Shown here: piece by piece, positions 44,528 through 52,412 of the stretch | Numbering within the stretch: position 1 is the first letter of the stretch | Layout: the number at the start of each line of letters is the position of its first letter | Origin: Myroides odoratimimus | GTDB taxonomy: Bacteria; Bacteroidota; Bacteroidia; Flavobacteriales; Flavobacteriaceae | DNA length: 64,000 bases | Direction of reading: 5' to 3' | Assembly (NCBI RefSeq): GCF_001485415.1 | Contig: NZ_BCMQ01000016.1 | Span: 1 to 64,000, forward strand | Translations under genes and position numbers: made by a program | The notes under the pieces: model-generated | The model's input: only the letters and a program-made list of their open reading frames with translations | Databases searched by the model: none | Told to the model about the DNA's origin: nothing

Positions 44528-45409
44528 ATGAAAAAAATACTTTATACTCTAGTTGCCTTAGCTTTTAGTAGTGTAACTTTCGCTCAGACATTTGGTAGCA
44601 ATGCAGTGAAATCAGAAGAGTTCTATCCAGGTGCAATATTCAATGAAAAATCTTTAAAAAGTACTGAACCTAAAAGGTTAGCTACTGCAACAGAAACAAG
44701 TCATGTGCTTCTTCCTTCTTTTTTAGGAGAGTTAGCTTTTGAAATTAGCGATTATTCTAAAGATCATTGGCATTCTATTATAGATAAACATTACACTAAA
44801 CTAGCTGAAAGTAATAATAATGAAGGTTTTTCATTTTCAAGTCCTTCTCAAGTCAACTCTTTAAAATATGTAGATAAAGCTTACAATACTTATGAAGCGC
44901 TAAAAAACTACTTTGGTGTGGAAAAAATAACTTCTAAGAACTTATTCTTTGGTAAAAGTGAGCAGATTCTTTTCTCTTTAAATATTGTTGACCCAATCAA
45001 TAAAGAAGGTCGATATATTTCAAAGGAAGCATTAAAAAACATCGAGAGTCAAGATCCTATCTTAGTAACAAGCATAAGTTTCGGAAAAAGAGCTGATATC
45101 TTAATTGAATCTAATCAATCACGAGAAAATGTAACAAAAGCTTTTAATATTTATAGTCATAAAGAGACTCAACAGTATGAAGAAGCAAATCAAATCCTAT
45201 ATGATGCGTCTATACATATGATCTTTTTTGGACAGAACAGCATCGATGTATCTGATTTAACGAATCAAGAAATGATTTTAAAATATATTGAGTTTATTAC
45301 TAAACCTGCTACTAAGGAAGATTATTACTTCCCGATTAGATATAATGGTATTCACCTAAACAATCGAGGTAATTACGAAAGTGATATAATGCAAGATACT
45401 TATTATTAA
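44528..45409 (+). CDS. Secreted CDC-like (CDCL, short form) pore-forming-type protein
   Basis: 293 residues with a signal peptide (MKKILYTLVALAFSSVTFAQ). Several stretches match thiol-activated cytolysins: EEFYPGAIFN (31-40) against SRLYPGALLV; QILFSLNIVDPINKEGRYIS (146-165) against the IYYTVSVDAVKNPGDVF region; DPILVTSISFGKRADILIES (176-195) against the RPLVYISSVAYGRQVYLKLE region; and PIRYNGIHLNNRGNYES (269-285) against the LPISYTTSFLRDN stretch. The C-terminal domain 4 that binds cholesterol is absent; the protein stops where it would begin. Short CDCL proteins of Bacteroidota are known to work with a long partner; none is seen here. Cotranscribed with lipoprotein 2. Confidence 0.7.
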   Translation: MKKILYTLVALAFSSVTFAQTFGSNAVKSEEFYPGAIFNEKSLKSTEPKRLATATETSHVLLPSFLGELAFEISDYSKDHWHSIIDKHYTKLAESNNNEGFSFSSPSQVNSLKYVDKAYNTYEALKNYFGVEKITSKNLFFGKSEQILFSLNIVDPINKEGRYISKEALKNIESQDPILVTSISFGKRADILIESNQSRENVTKAFNIYSHKETQQYEEANQILYDASIHMIFFGQNSIDVSDLTNQEMILKYIEFITKPATKEDYYFPIRYNGIHLNNRGNYESDIMQDTYY

Positions 45410-45420
45410 AAATAACACAT

Positions 45421-45449
45421 AAAGGAGCTCCATGAGCTCCTTTATTTAT
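45421..45449 (+). terminator. Terminator of the CDC-like operon
   Basis: AAAGGAGCTC-CATG-AGCTCCTTT (45421-45443) followed by ATTTAT. The stem is the same as that at 43683-43709. Confidence 0.75.
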
Positions 45450-45460
45450 ACCATCAAAAA

Positions 45461-45487
45461 AGCAAGTAGGCCATCAGCCTACTTGCT
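45461..45487 (-). terminator. Terminator-like hairpin facing the thioredoxin gene
   Basis: AGCAAGTAGGC-CATCA-GCCTACTTGCT, an 11-bp perfect stem preceded by an A run (T run on the minus strand). It lies about 83 bp after the minus-strand thioredoxin stop at 45570. Confidence 0.7.
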
Positions 45488-45569
45488 CATATAATATAAA
45501 ATGCAATTATAACCTTTATATACTCTAATATACCAAAGTATATACACTAGGCTAACTCTTTATAATCAA

Positions 45570-45863
45570 TTACTTCGTTATCTCTTTTACGATATCTCTT
45601 ACCTCCATCACTCCAGTGTGTTTCCACAGTACCTCTCCTACTTGATTTACAAGTACCATAGTAGGAATCGCTCGTATGTGAAACTGAGCAGATATCTCCT
45701 GATGCTGATCTACATCTATACGTTGCAAATAGGCATGCTCTGTAATCTCTCCTACCGATTCATCTATTATCCTAGTCAACATCTTACAGGGTCCACACCA
45801 TTCTGCAAAAAACTGTAACAATACTGGTTTATCTGTTTCTTTTAAAATCTCAGCTAACTTCAT
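45570..45863 (-). CDS. Thioredoxin
   Basis: 97 residues, slightly shorter than E. coli thioredoxin. Active site EWCGPCKM with C23 and C26, cis-proline in AIPTMVLV (about residue 67). No signal peptide, so cytoplasmic disulfide reductase. A TAATTTTG -7 box lies at 45894-45901. It is convergent with the CDC-like operon and divergent from the DUF3267 gene; no functional link is apparent. Confidence 0.96.
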   Translation of the reverse strand: MKLAEILKETDKPVLLQFFAEWCGPCKMLTRIIDESVGEITEHAYLQRIDVDQHQEISAQFHIRAIPTMVLVNQVGEVLWKHTGVMEVRDIVKEITK

Positions 45864-45893
45864 TTCTTCTTTTTTTAATTCGTTTGACTAAAG

Positions 45894-45901
45894 CAAAATT
45901 A
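45894..45901 (-). promoter_or_regulatory. Candidate -7 box for the thioredoxin gene
   Basis: TAATTTTG on the minus strand fits TAnnTTTG, 30 bp before the ATG at 45863. Confidence 0.4.
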
Positions 45902-46011
45902 GATATCATTCTATCAGAAAGTCATATACGAATGGGAGGTTAAACAGTACAAAGCACATTATATTGTTTTTTTTTCTTAATTTACATACCTAATAACCTA
46001 ACTAACAGACC

Positions 46012-46626
46012 TTGGAAGAAAATACCACTACTCCTATTCAGCTACCTAAGCCTGAAGGATTCGAAGACTATACCATAGAGAAGAAGACCATTGATCTAGG
46101 AAAAGCAAACGGGTATGCACTACTTAGCTTAATCCCTATTGCGATAGTTAATTTTGCTGGATACTATCTCGTTTGGGGAGAAATAATTAGCATTTCTAAA
46201 CTAAAAGGACTACATCCATTACTAGTCATGGGCTATTGCTTCTTATACATAGTCGTTATGACTCTCGGAATCGTAGTACATGAGCTTATACATGGAGCTA
46301 CATGGGCTATATTTGCAAAGAAAGGATTTAAGTCTATAAAGCTTGGCTTTCTAAAAGAATATCTCACTCCTTACTGTCATTGTAAAGAGCCACTTAAAGT
46401 CAGAGCCTATAGTATAGGCGCGATCATGCCAGCTATTATACTTGGCTTTATCCCTTCTATACTCGCTATATGGACAGGTAGCTTAGGAATGCTATTATTC
46501 GGCATATTTTTTACTGTATCAGCTATGGGAGACTTTATGATTATTTACCTCATCTATAAAGAAGATAAGGATACATGGGTACAAGATCACCCTTCAGAAG
46601 CGGGATACTACTTACTAAAACAATAA
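46012..46626 (+). CDS. DUF3267 putative zincin membrane metallopeptidase
   Basis: 204 residues. The start is TTG at 46012; the next in-frame ATG lies far inside the first membrane helix region, so the TTG is preferred. Membrane segments at about 36-56 and 66-86 are followed by GIVVHELIHGATWAIF with the HExxH zinc motif (about residues 88-92), then two more hydrophobic segments. DUF3267 proteins are predicted intramembrane zinc proteases of unknown substrate. Terminator at 46633-46660. Confidence 0.85.
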   Translation: MEENTTTPIQLPKPEGFEDYTIEKKTIDLGKANGYALLSLIPIAIVNFAGYYLVWGEIISISKLKGLHPLLVMGYCFLYIVVMTLGIVVHELIHGATWAIFAKKGFKSIKLGFLKEYLTPYCHCKEPLKVRAYSIGAIMPAIILGFIPSILAIWTGSLGMLLFGIFFTVSAMGDFMIIYLIYKEDKDTWVQDHPSEAGYYLLKQ

Positions 46627-46632
46627 TTAAAC

Positions 46633-46660
46633 AAAAAGACAGCTCATAGGCTGTCTTTTT
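46633..46660 (+). terminator. Terminator of the DUF3267 gene
   Basis: AAAAAGACAGC-TCATAG-GCTGTCTTTTT, an 11-bp perfect stem with T run, 7 bp after the stop codon. Confidence 0.88.
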
Positions 46661-46817
46661 AACCCAGAATCAGTGATAGACAGATAAACGAAAAGTAATT
46701 ATACAAAATAGCTCTGAATTAGTGATACAAGCATACTATAGTATGGTTTTAGAGCTAATGAAAGAGATATGAAGTAGAATTGCTTTGTAGTATTTGGCTA
46801 ACGCTTATTCTGGGTTT
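46661..46817. mobile_element. MITE-like repeat, copy B
   Basis: 157 bp, about 90 percent identical to 20184-20341 in its inner part. Inverted ends are clear: AACCCAGAATCAGTGATAG (46661-46679) against AACCCAGAATAAGCGTTAG on the opposite strand at the other end, 16 of 19 matches. It shares the central palindrome CATACTATAGTATG. Its left end starts immediately after the DUF3267 terminator. Differences in the inverted ends are partly compensated between copies, suggesting selection for pairing. Confidence 0.68.
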
Positions 46818-46830
46818 AATATACTATCTC

Positions 46831-47859
46831 TTAAGGTATTAATACGGCTCTACCTTTCAGTTCTCCTCTTCTCATTTTATCATATACCTCTAGAGCCTGA
46901 TCTAAAGGAAACTTCTCTACTTCGATATGGATATGCCTTTGTCTAGCTAGTTCTATAACTTCCATTAGTTCTACCTCAGACCCCCAATACGGTATAGATA
47001 CATTTACTCCCAATGGGACTTTTCCGAAGCCAAAAGGATAGTTACCTCCTGACAGTCCTATGATGGTAAGGTCTCCATTTAATCCCACTACTTTCGCTCC
47101 TAATTCGATAGTAGAGGTCGCTCCTACAAAGTCAAGTACAGCTATAGCTTTCTTCGCACCTGTTATCTTCACGATTTGCTCTGCAGCATCCTTATCTGTC
47201 GAATTAACAGTATAGGTAGCTCCCATTTTCTTAGCGAAATCTAATTTGTCTTGAGTGATATCGCATGCAATAATAGTAGCGCTACTAACGGCCTTTAATA
47301 TCTGTAAGGCAGTATGCCCTAATCCTCCAATACCGATAACCACTACATAAGAGTCAGGAGACAGTTTATGCAACGATCTCTTAATCGCAGAATATGGTGT
47401 CAAAGCCGCATCTGTAATAGGCGCTGCTATAGCAGGATCTAAGTCTCCTATCGGCACTAATAAACGAGATGAAGGTACTAGCATATACTCTGCCATCCCT
47501 CCGTCTAATCCTAACCCTCCTCCTGCAGCCTGACTCGCATGGTTATCACAGTAGTTCTCAGAAGATTGTTTGCATGGCTTACAATGCCCACATCCCCAAG
47601 GACCATATACTACTACGGCATCTCCTTTTTTAAATCCTTTTACACTTTCACCCATTGCCTCTACATAACCAGCATTCTCATGACCTAAGGTAAAAGGTCC
47701 AGGTACGATACCGTCATCTATCACATGCAAATCTGAATGACAGACACCAGCACCTGCTACTTTAATTAATACTTGTTCTCCTGTAGGTACAGGAATAGGC
47801 ATATCATCAACGATTTTCACATCGTGTAGTCCTAAAAAACGTACTGCTTTCATTTTCAT
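46831..47859 (-). CDS. Zinc-dependent alcohol dehydrogenase
   Basis: 342 residues from the preferred start at 47859 (MKMKAVRFLGLHDVKIVDDM); an upstream Met at 47883 adds eight residues of doubtful value. Catalytic zinc ligands are in GAGVCHSDLHV and GHENAGYVE; structural zinc in CGHCKPCKQSSENYC. The Rossmann domain has VVIGIGGLGHTALQILKA. Layout and length match the AdhP/AdhT family, interconverting alcohols and aldehydes with NAD. Own transcription unit. Confidence 0.94.
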   Translation of the reverse strand: MKMKAVRFLGLHDVKIVDDMPIPVPTGEQVLIKVAGAGVCHSDLHVIDDGIVPGPFTLGHENAGYVEAMGESVKGFKKGDAVVVYGPWGCGHCKPCKQSSENYCDNHASQAAGGGLGLDGGMAEYMLVPSSRLLVPIGDLDPAIAAPITDAALTPYSAIKRSLHKLSPDSYVVVIGIGGLGHTALQILKAVSSATIIACDITQDKLDFAKKMGATYTVNSTDKDAAEQIVKITGAKKAIAVLDFVGATSTIELGAKVVGLNGDLTIIGLSGGNYPFGFGKVPLGVNVSIPYWGSEVELMEVIELARQRHIHIEVEKFPLDQALEVYDKMRRGELKGRAVLIP

Positions 47860-47997
47860 AATTATGGTTTTAAGTATACTCACTAAGTTACAAAAATGGA
47901 TTAAAAGAGTCAGTTTATATCCGTTCTCTACACATTACACAAGTAATCTATCAATATATTTATTAATTCACAGCACAACTACACAATACGCAATACA

Positions 47998-48711
47998 TTA
48001 ATAGAAATCATAATAGATGCTCCAACCCTTTGATTGTTTATTATAAGCAAACATAAAACTTCCATTATCTACTACATTCAGATTCACTTTTTCATTAGTC
48101 GAGATTTGGAATACAAATTCGTATCCCTCTCCATACTCTTCATATACTCCGATACCTGACTGACAGTAAGAAGGATACCCTCCTAACTTAGTGTCATAAC
48201 AATGTGCGTCAAACACATCGTAGTAGCTCTCCATCACCCCCTCATCCTCCATCTCACAGATTCGATCCTCTTGTTCTAAGGTTAATCCTCCTCCGTCCCA
48301 GATAGGATAATCTACCTGTTCTAATCGAGGTTTTAAAGGAAATGGATGTAGAATAGAATCCTTATTAGTCAATTCCTTCTGAACAACACCTTCTAAGGAA
48401 TCATAGGTTCTAATCACCCATTTATTTCCCATCGGTTCTAATTGTTCAGGAAATTCATAAGACATAAATACAGTCAGTAATACAATCCCCTCTAAAGCCT
48501 TGGGTACAAAAGGCAGATTAGATAAATACAATTGTAACAAAGGAATCATCTCTCTCCCTTGATCATCTAGCGGTATTCCCTCTTCTTCTTTATATGCCGT
48601 AACACGAGCAATCCAAGATTCTTCAATGGTATTTAGCGGACGAAAACCTCCTACTTCAAAGGCTGTGATAGTACGTCCTATCTCTTGTTTTAGTTGTTCT
48701 ATTGTTTTCAT
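47998..48711 (-). CDS. DUF1963 (YwqG-like) protein
   Basis: 237 residues from the ATG at 48711 (MKTIEQLKQEIGRTITAFEV); the longer upstream frame overlaps the neighbouring gene and is unlikely. The C-terminal half has KLGGYPSYCQSG and EFVFQISTNE, then a GSFMFAYN-type ending, the pattern of DUF1963 proteins, which often occur beside polymorphic toxins as immunity-type genes. Cytoplasmic. It starts 4 bp after the stop of the gene at 48716, so they are cotranscribed. Confidence 0.72.
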   Translation of the reverse strand: MKTIEQLKQEIGRTITAFEVGGFRPLNTIEESWIARVTAYKEEEGIPLDDQGREMIPLLQLYLSNLPFVPKALEGIVLLTVFMSYEFPEQLEPMGNKWVIRTYDSLEGVVQKELTNKDSILHPFPLKPRLEQVDYPIWDGGGLTLEQEDRICEMEDEGVMESYYDVFDAHCYDTKLGGYPSYCQSGIGVYEEYGEGYEFVFQISTNEKVNLNVVDNGSFMFAYNKQSKGWSIYYDFY

Positions 48712-48715
48712 AATC

Positions 48716-49432
48716 TTAAGAATAAGTATTAAGGCAAATGACGGTGTCCTCTTTCTCATTATAATAAAGTACACAATCGTTACCATCTGTAAAGAACTCA
48801 CATCCTATCGTCATCCCAATAGGCGTATAATTATCTGATATAAAAGAAGCTGACACTATCTCACTTAGTTCGTTATAACGCGAAGTAGTATCAAAATCCT
48901 CGTCTCCCACTTTATACACATAAGGGCTAGGATCTGCCTTGCCAAAGCCATCTATTAATTGTCTATATTTAGCAAATTGTCCTGTTTTTTGAAAAACTAG
49001 TTTGTTTAAAGAATAGGCATAGAAGAACTCTATATAGGTCTCTAGATCTAGCTCATCATCAGTTAAGTCAGTCACTAAAGGTATTACCCTCTCAGTATAG
49101 TCTTCTAGAGACATCTTCGCTTTAAAATAATAATCTGCATTTGTCCAGAACTCTTCTTCTAATACAGAAGATACAGCCTGAGCCACTTTATGTCCTTTAT
49201 ATAGAGTAATATCTCCACTAAATACATACTTTCCTTCTTTTAATGAGAAACAAAAATGATCAAATGAATTCTGATCAGAATTACTTTCATCATTTGTCCA
49301 GATACCATTATGAGAGACAAAGTGTACATTCTTACCAGAAGCTAGTTCCACTGTACACAGTGGATAGAAGATTCCCCTTACTGTATCATCTATAAAGACC
49401 TCTTCAAATTTAGGGTATAACACGATTTCCAT
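48716..49432 (-). CDS. Unrecognised cytoplasmic protein paired with DUF1963 gene
   Basis: 238 residues, acidic, no signal peptide. N-terminal part (VELASGKNVHFVSHNGIWTN) and a middle helical stretch (SLEDYTERVIPLVTDLTDDE) show no known motif. The C-terminus is beta-rich (GMTIGCEFFTDGNDCVLYYN). Close coupling to the DUF1963 gene and the nearby SUKH and LRR-like genes suggests an immunity-type protein, but this rests on context only. Confidence 0.6.
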   Translation of the reverse strand: MEIVLYPKFEEVFIDDTVRGIFYPLCTVELASGKNVHFVSHNGIWTNDESNSDQNSFDHFCFSLKEGKYVFSGDITLYKGHKVAQAVSSVLEEEFWTNADYYFKAKMSLEDYTERVIPLVTDLTDDELDLETYIEFFYAYSLNKLVFQKTGQFAKYRQLIDGFGKADPSPYVYKVGDEDFDTTSRYNELSEIVSASFISDNYTPIGMTIGCEFFTDGNDCVLYYNEKEDTVICLNTYS

Positions 49433-49736
49433 TGACTTTCTTTTTTCTAAAATAGAACACGAAAATACATTTTTAAATCTGCTTTCACCTTAATGAAAAC
49501 AGCTATTTTAGAGTAGTATTATCACAGTAGTACACCAGTCTAACTACTTCTGAAGAGTGTACTTTCTTCTTAAAAACATACAATACAGTTAGTGGAGATC
49601 AAAGAAACTGTACAGTCATAGTAGGACGAGACAGTGTTTATATACTGTAGGGTACTTCCCTTCCTTTTACTATTTGTTGATATGCTCTTATTTTATTATT
49701 CATCGTATTGTATTTAGATTAAGATATATATAAAGT
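49433..49736. other. Gene-free stretch
   Basis: About 300 bases. A 21-codon minus-strand frame (MNNKIRAYQQIVKGREVPYS) starts near 49704, without a clear RBS; it could be a gene remnant. No other feature seen. Confidence 0.4.
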
Positions 49737-49773
49737 AAAAAGCCGTAGTCTTAAAATAAGGCTACGGCTTTTA
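49737..49773 (-). terminator. Terminator of the GrpB gene
   Basis: AAAAGCCGTAG / CTACGGCTTTT, an 11-bp stem with a 14-base loop, followed by T on both strands. It lies 80 bp after the minus-strand stop at 49853. Confidence 0.8.
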
Positions 49774-49852
49774 TGCGAATTAATAATAACTTTCTTTTGT
49801 TTTTTAACAAATACTAATATAGTAAATAATTTTAACATTTAAAGAAACATTA

Positions 49853-50452
49853 TTATTTCTTTTTATCTAAAAACAACTTTATAGCCTTAGCTTCTTCTGT
49901 TTTTATAAAACTATCCTTACCTTCATTATAATGATTTCCATCTCTCCACTCCATTGTGCTCAGTTTTTCTTTTAATTCTTGATAAGCCTTTTTCACAGCA
50001 GGATGTGCTCTTAGGTAATCTCTAAAAGCGATATGACGTGTCCAGTTCATGTTATCCACTGGGATAGCATGTATATTAGCTACTCTTATATCGTGATTGT
50101 GTAGCCCTTCAGGCACTTCTGTTCCTATTCCTATCTGAGTAGGAAATCCATATACACTAGGCTCTTGATCCAACTTAACGAAAAATCTTCTGTAAGGCAT
50201 TTCTTCATTGTATAGTTCATAATAGATATACCCTTTTGCAGTCATAAGGCTAGGCAGTTTATCTAAATCTTCCTCTGATTTTAACCCTATCATAATATCG
50301 ATAATAGGCTTAGCAGATAATCCCTCTACAGAAGTACTCCCGATATGCTCTATCTGTACCTCTAAGTGATTTAATACAGGTGCTAATTCTCCTTTTATAA
50401 GGTCAAACTCCTCTCTCCACTGAGGATTGTATTTCTCAAAAGCTACTTTCAT
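49853..50452 (-). CDS. GrpB/UPF0157 family protein
   Basis: 199 residues. The block EHIGSTSVEGLSAKPIIDIM (about residues 36-55) is the GrpB signature, a nucleotidyltransferase-fold family with GS and an acidic pair. Later HNHDIRVANIH-type and RDYLRAHPAVKKAYQELK motifs also fit. Activity is not established; some members lie beside glutathione or CoA metabolism genes. Cytoplasmic, single-gene unit with a TATCTTTG -7 box at 50484-50491. Confidence 0.9.
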   Translation of the reverse strand: MKVAFEKYNPQWREEFDLIKGELAPVLNHLEVQIEHIGSTSVEGLSAKPIIDIMIGLKSEEDLDKLPSLMTAKGYIYYELYNEEMPYRRFFVKLDQEPSVYGFPTQIGIGTEVPEGLHNHDIRVANIHAIPVDNMNWTRHIAFRDYLRAHPAVKKAYQELKEKLSTMEWRDGNHYNEGKDSFIKTEEAKAIKLFLDKKK

Positions 50453-50483
50453 GGTTTTACGATATACTGGGTTCTATTCGTTA

Positions 50484-50491
50484 CAAAGATA
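50484..50491 (-). promoter_or_regulatory. Candidate -7 box for the GrpB gene
   Basis: TATCTTTG on the minus strand fits TAnnTTTG, 31 bp before the ATG at 50452. Confidence 0.42.
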
Positions 50492-50526
50492 CTCTTCACT
50501 CTTTAAGACACTTAAAACTAAAGTCA

Positions 50527-50557
50527 AAAAAAGCACCAATAAACAATATTGGTGCTT
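50527..50557 (-). terminator. Terminator of the SUKH operon
   Basis: AAGCACCAAT / ATTGGTGCTT with a seven-base loop, followed on the minus strand by a T run. It lies 9 bp after the SMI1/KNR4 stop codon at 50566. Confidence 0.82.
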
Positions 50558-50565
50558 CAACTATC

Positions 50566-51255
50566 TTATTCGGAGTATGGAAACGAAACATTCATCTTCT
50601 CATAAGGAATGTACTTCGCTAATATCTCTTTATACTCTGTATAGGTCAATAATCCTCTATACTTATCATTGGTATCTTCTAATCTATAATCGATGATAGG
50701 ACGCTCTATTAACTCCTGTAGAAGAGCCACTTTATCCTCTGATAGATACTGTATATGTGTCTTTAGGGTAGCCCTAAGGTTTTCTATAAACTCTTGATCA
50801 GACTGATTGTTATAGGTATCTAGCTGACTCATATCCATCACGATGCGTTTAAAGATAAAGTCTCTTAAATTCTTCGCTTCATAAGTAGCTTCTATATCAT
50901 CGTGCCATACATATACGATAGGATAATCACCGTCTACTTCTTCATTCATCATGAAGCAATACATATCCCCTGCCCCATTCTTAGCAAACGAAATAAAGTT
51001 ATACTCTTCCTTTATCTCCATATAATTATCAGGATCTCTTAGCCAGGCTATATCTTCATCAACATCCTTTAAAGGAGTCAATTCGAAGTCATCACTAAAT
51101 AACAATAAAGGTGGATTATCTTTTAACTTCGGAAATGTCGTTGCATACCACATAGAGCTGTACTCTCCTACTTCTAACATATTATCCTTTTCTAACTGCT
51201 TATAAAGCTCAGGATAAACGATATTATATTTCTGTTCTAATTCTGTTATAGTCAT
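50566..51255 (-). CDS. SMI1/KNR4 (SUKH) family protein
   Basis: 229 residues. The start ITELEQKYNIVYPELYKQLE is the SUKH opening helix, followed by a beta region (ISFAKNGAGDMYCFMM, about 88-103) and IVYVWHDDIEATYEAKNLRDF. SUKH proteins are the commonest immunity proteins of polymorphic toxin systems in Bacteroidota. No toxin gene lies next to it, so it may be an orphan immunity gene. It is the last gene of a three-gene operon with the LRR-like and TSUP genes (gaps 11 and 6 bp). Confidence 0.85.
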   Translation of the reverse strand: MTITELEQKYNIVYPELYKQLEKDNMLEVGEYSSMWYATTFPKLKDNPPLLLFSDDFELTPLKDVDEDIAWLRDPDNYMEIKEEYNFISFAKNGAGDMYCFMMNEEVDGDYPIVYVWHDDIEATYEAKNLRDFIFKRIVMDMSQLDTYNNQSDQEFIENLRATLKTHIQYLSEDKVALLQELIERPIIDYRLEDTNDKYRGLLTYTEYKEILAKYIPYEKMNVSFPYSE

Positions 51256-51266
51256 AGCTATTCTTT

Positions 51267-52406
51267 TTAAAAGTCTCTATATTCATCAAACCACTGATTA
51301 GCTTCTTCTTCCGCTATTACTAAAGAGCTAAAAGAAACTAATTGCATGACTGCTTCCCAAGTATCTTCTCTCTCTGTAGTTTCGATATTCGGTAGATTAT
51401 TTATTATCTCTACTAATACCTTTATCGCTTCTTTGATTTCCTCTTTTGTCTTAGCTTTCTTAATTACCTTTAGAGCCTCTTTATACGCTTTTACAGTCAC
51501 TTTATTATTCTTACCTGTCCAAGATCCAAATGGGATACTAAACTCAGTAATAAACCACTCAGGCTTCTTTAAATTAGAAACAGAAGCGTATTGAAAGGTT
51601 CTCTCCTTCTCTAATACAGTTAATTGTTTCTTTAATTCTTTACCGCCCTTTTCCTCAATATTCCAACCAATGAAATAATTTAGTTTAGACCAACTCGCTA
51701 AAGTTGGTATTCCTTCTAGGTTAGGCATATACCTCAACTCTAGGCTTTCTAAATTCTCAAACTGCTTTAATTCACCTAGATTACATACATTACCAGATAG
51801 CGATATTGCTGTCAAATTAGTGAATTGCGATAAACTATTACAATCAAAAGGTTGCCCATTCACTTTAGTATGAATATTGATCTCCTTGATATGTGCTGTC
51901 GTTTTAAGTACTTGTAATCTCAAGGGAGATACAGTATCATTAGCAAACGAAAAAGACAAAGCTTCTAGGTGCTCATAGTTCTCTAAAGTTAGATTACTGA
52001 CCTTCCCTCTAATAGAGATGTCTTTCACTCCCTTGCCTAATATTAAGCGAATAGGATGATCAATAGTCACTACTAATCTTCTGATAGCTGCTTGACTAAA
52101 ATCAGCTTCTTTACAATCTAGTGGTACCCAATCTAGCTGTTCCATCTCACGAGTAGCACTCCACTGGATAAATGACGTATCATCTCCGTGGTATTCCATC
52201 ACACGAGGCCAATTACCTCCTGCTGGAACTTGAAACTCATTAAATACGCTCCAATTAATAGTATCTTCTCTCTCTACTAAAGCATCACATTTAGACATTG
52301 TAATTCCCTTAGTACCTATCGCAAAACGACCTTGTCCTGCTGTTATCTTTACTTTATGACTATTCTCTTTAGTCAGTGATAAGTAAAATGGTTTATCTCT
52401 TTCCAT
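51267..52406 (-). CDS. Leucine-rich-repeat-like protein
   Basis: 379 residues, no signal peptide. The N-terminal 130 residues form an unrecognised domain. From about 135 to 245 there are LRR-like units: SNLTLENYEHLEALSFSF, then SQFTNLTAISLSGNVCNLGE and LKQFENLESLELRYMPNLEG. The C-terminus is a helical domain (about 290-379). Cytoplasmic LRR proteins next to SUKH genes are often immunity or adaptor proteins; that is inference. It lies 6 bp from the TSUP gene upstream. Confidence 0.65.
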   Translation of the reverse strand: MERDKPFYLSLTKENSHKVKITAGQGRFAIGTKGITMSKCDALVEREDTINWSVFNEFQVPAGGNWPRVMEYHGDDTSFIQWSATREMEQLDWVPLDCKEADFSQAAIRRLVVTIDHPIRLILGKGVKDISIRGKVSNLTLENYEHLEALSFSFANDTVSPLRLQVLKTTAHIKEINIHTKVNGQPFDCNSLSQFTNLTAISLSGNVCNLGELKQFENLESLELRYMPNLEGIPTLASWSKLNYFIGWNIEEKGGKELKKQLTVLEKERTFQYASVSNLKKPEWFITEFSIPFGSWTGKNNKVTVKAYKEALKVIKKAKTKEEIKEAIKVLVEIINNLPNIETTEREDTWEAVMQLVSFSSLVIAEEEANQWFDEYRDF

Positions 52407-52412
52407 ACTTTC

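Noticed and set aside
44528..45409. Full cholesterol-dependent cytolysin
   Set aside because: Domain 4 with the undecapeptide is absent, so cholesterol-binding toxicity to animal cells is not supported. Only CDCL-type similarity is claimed.
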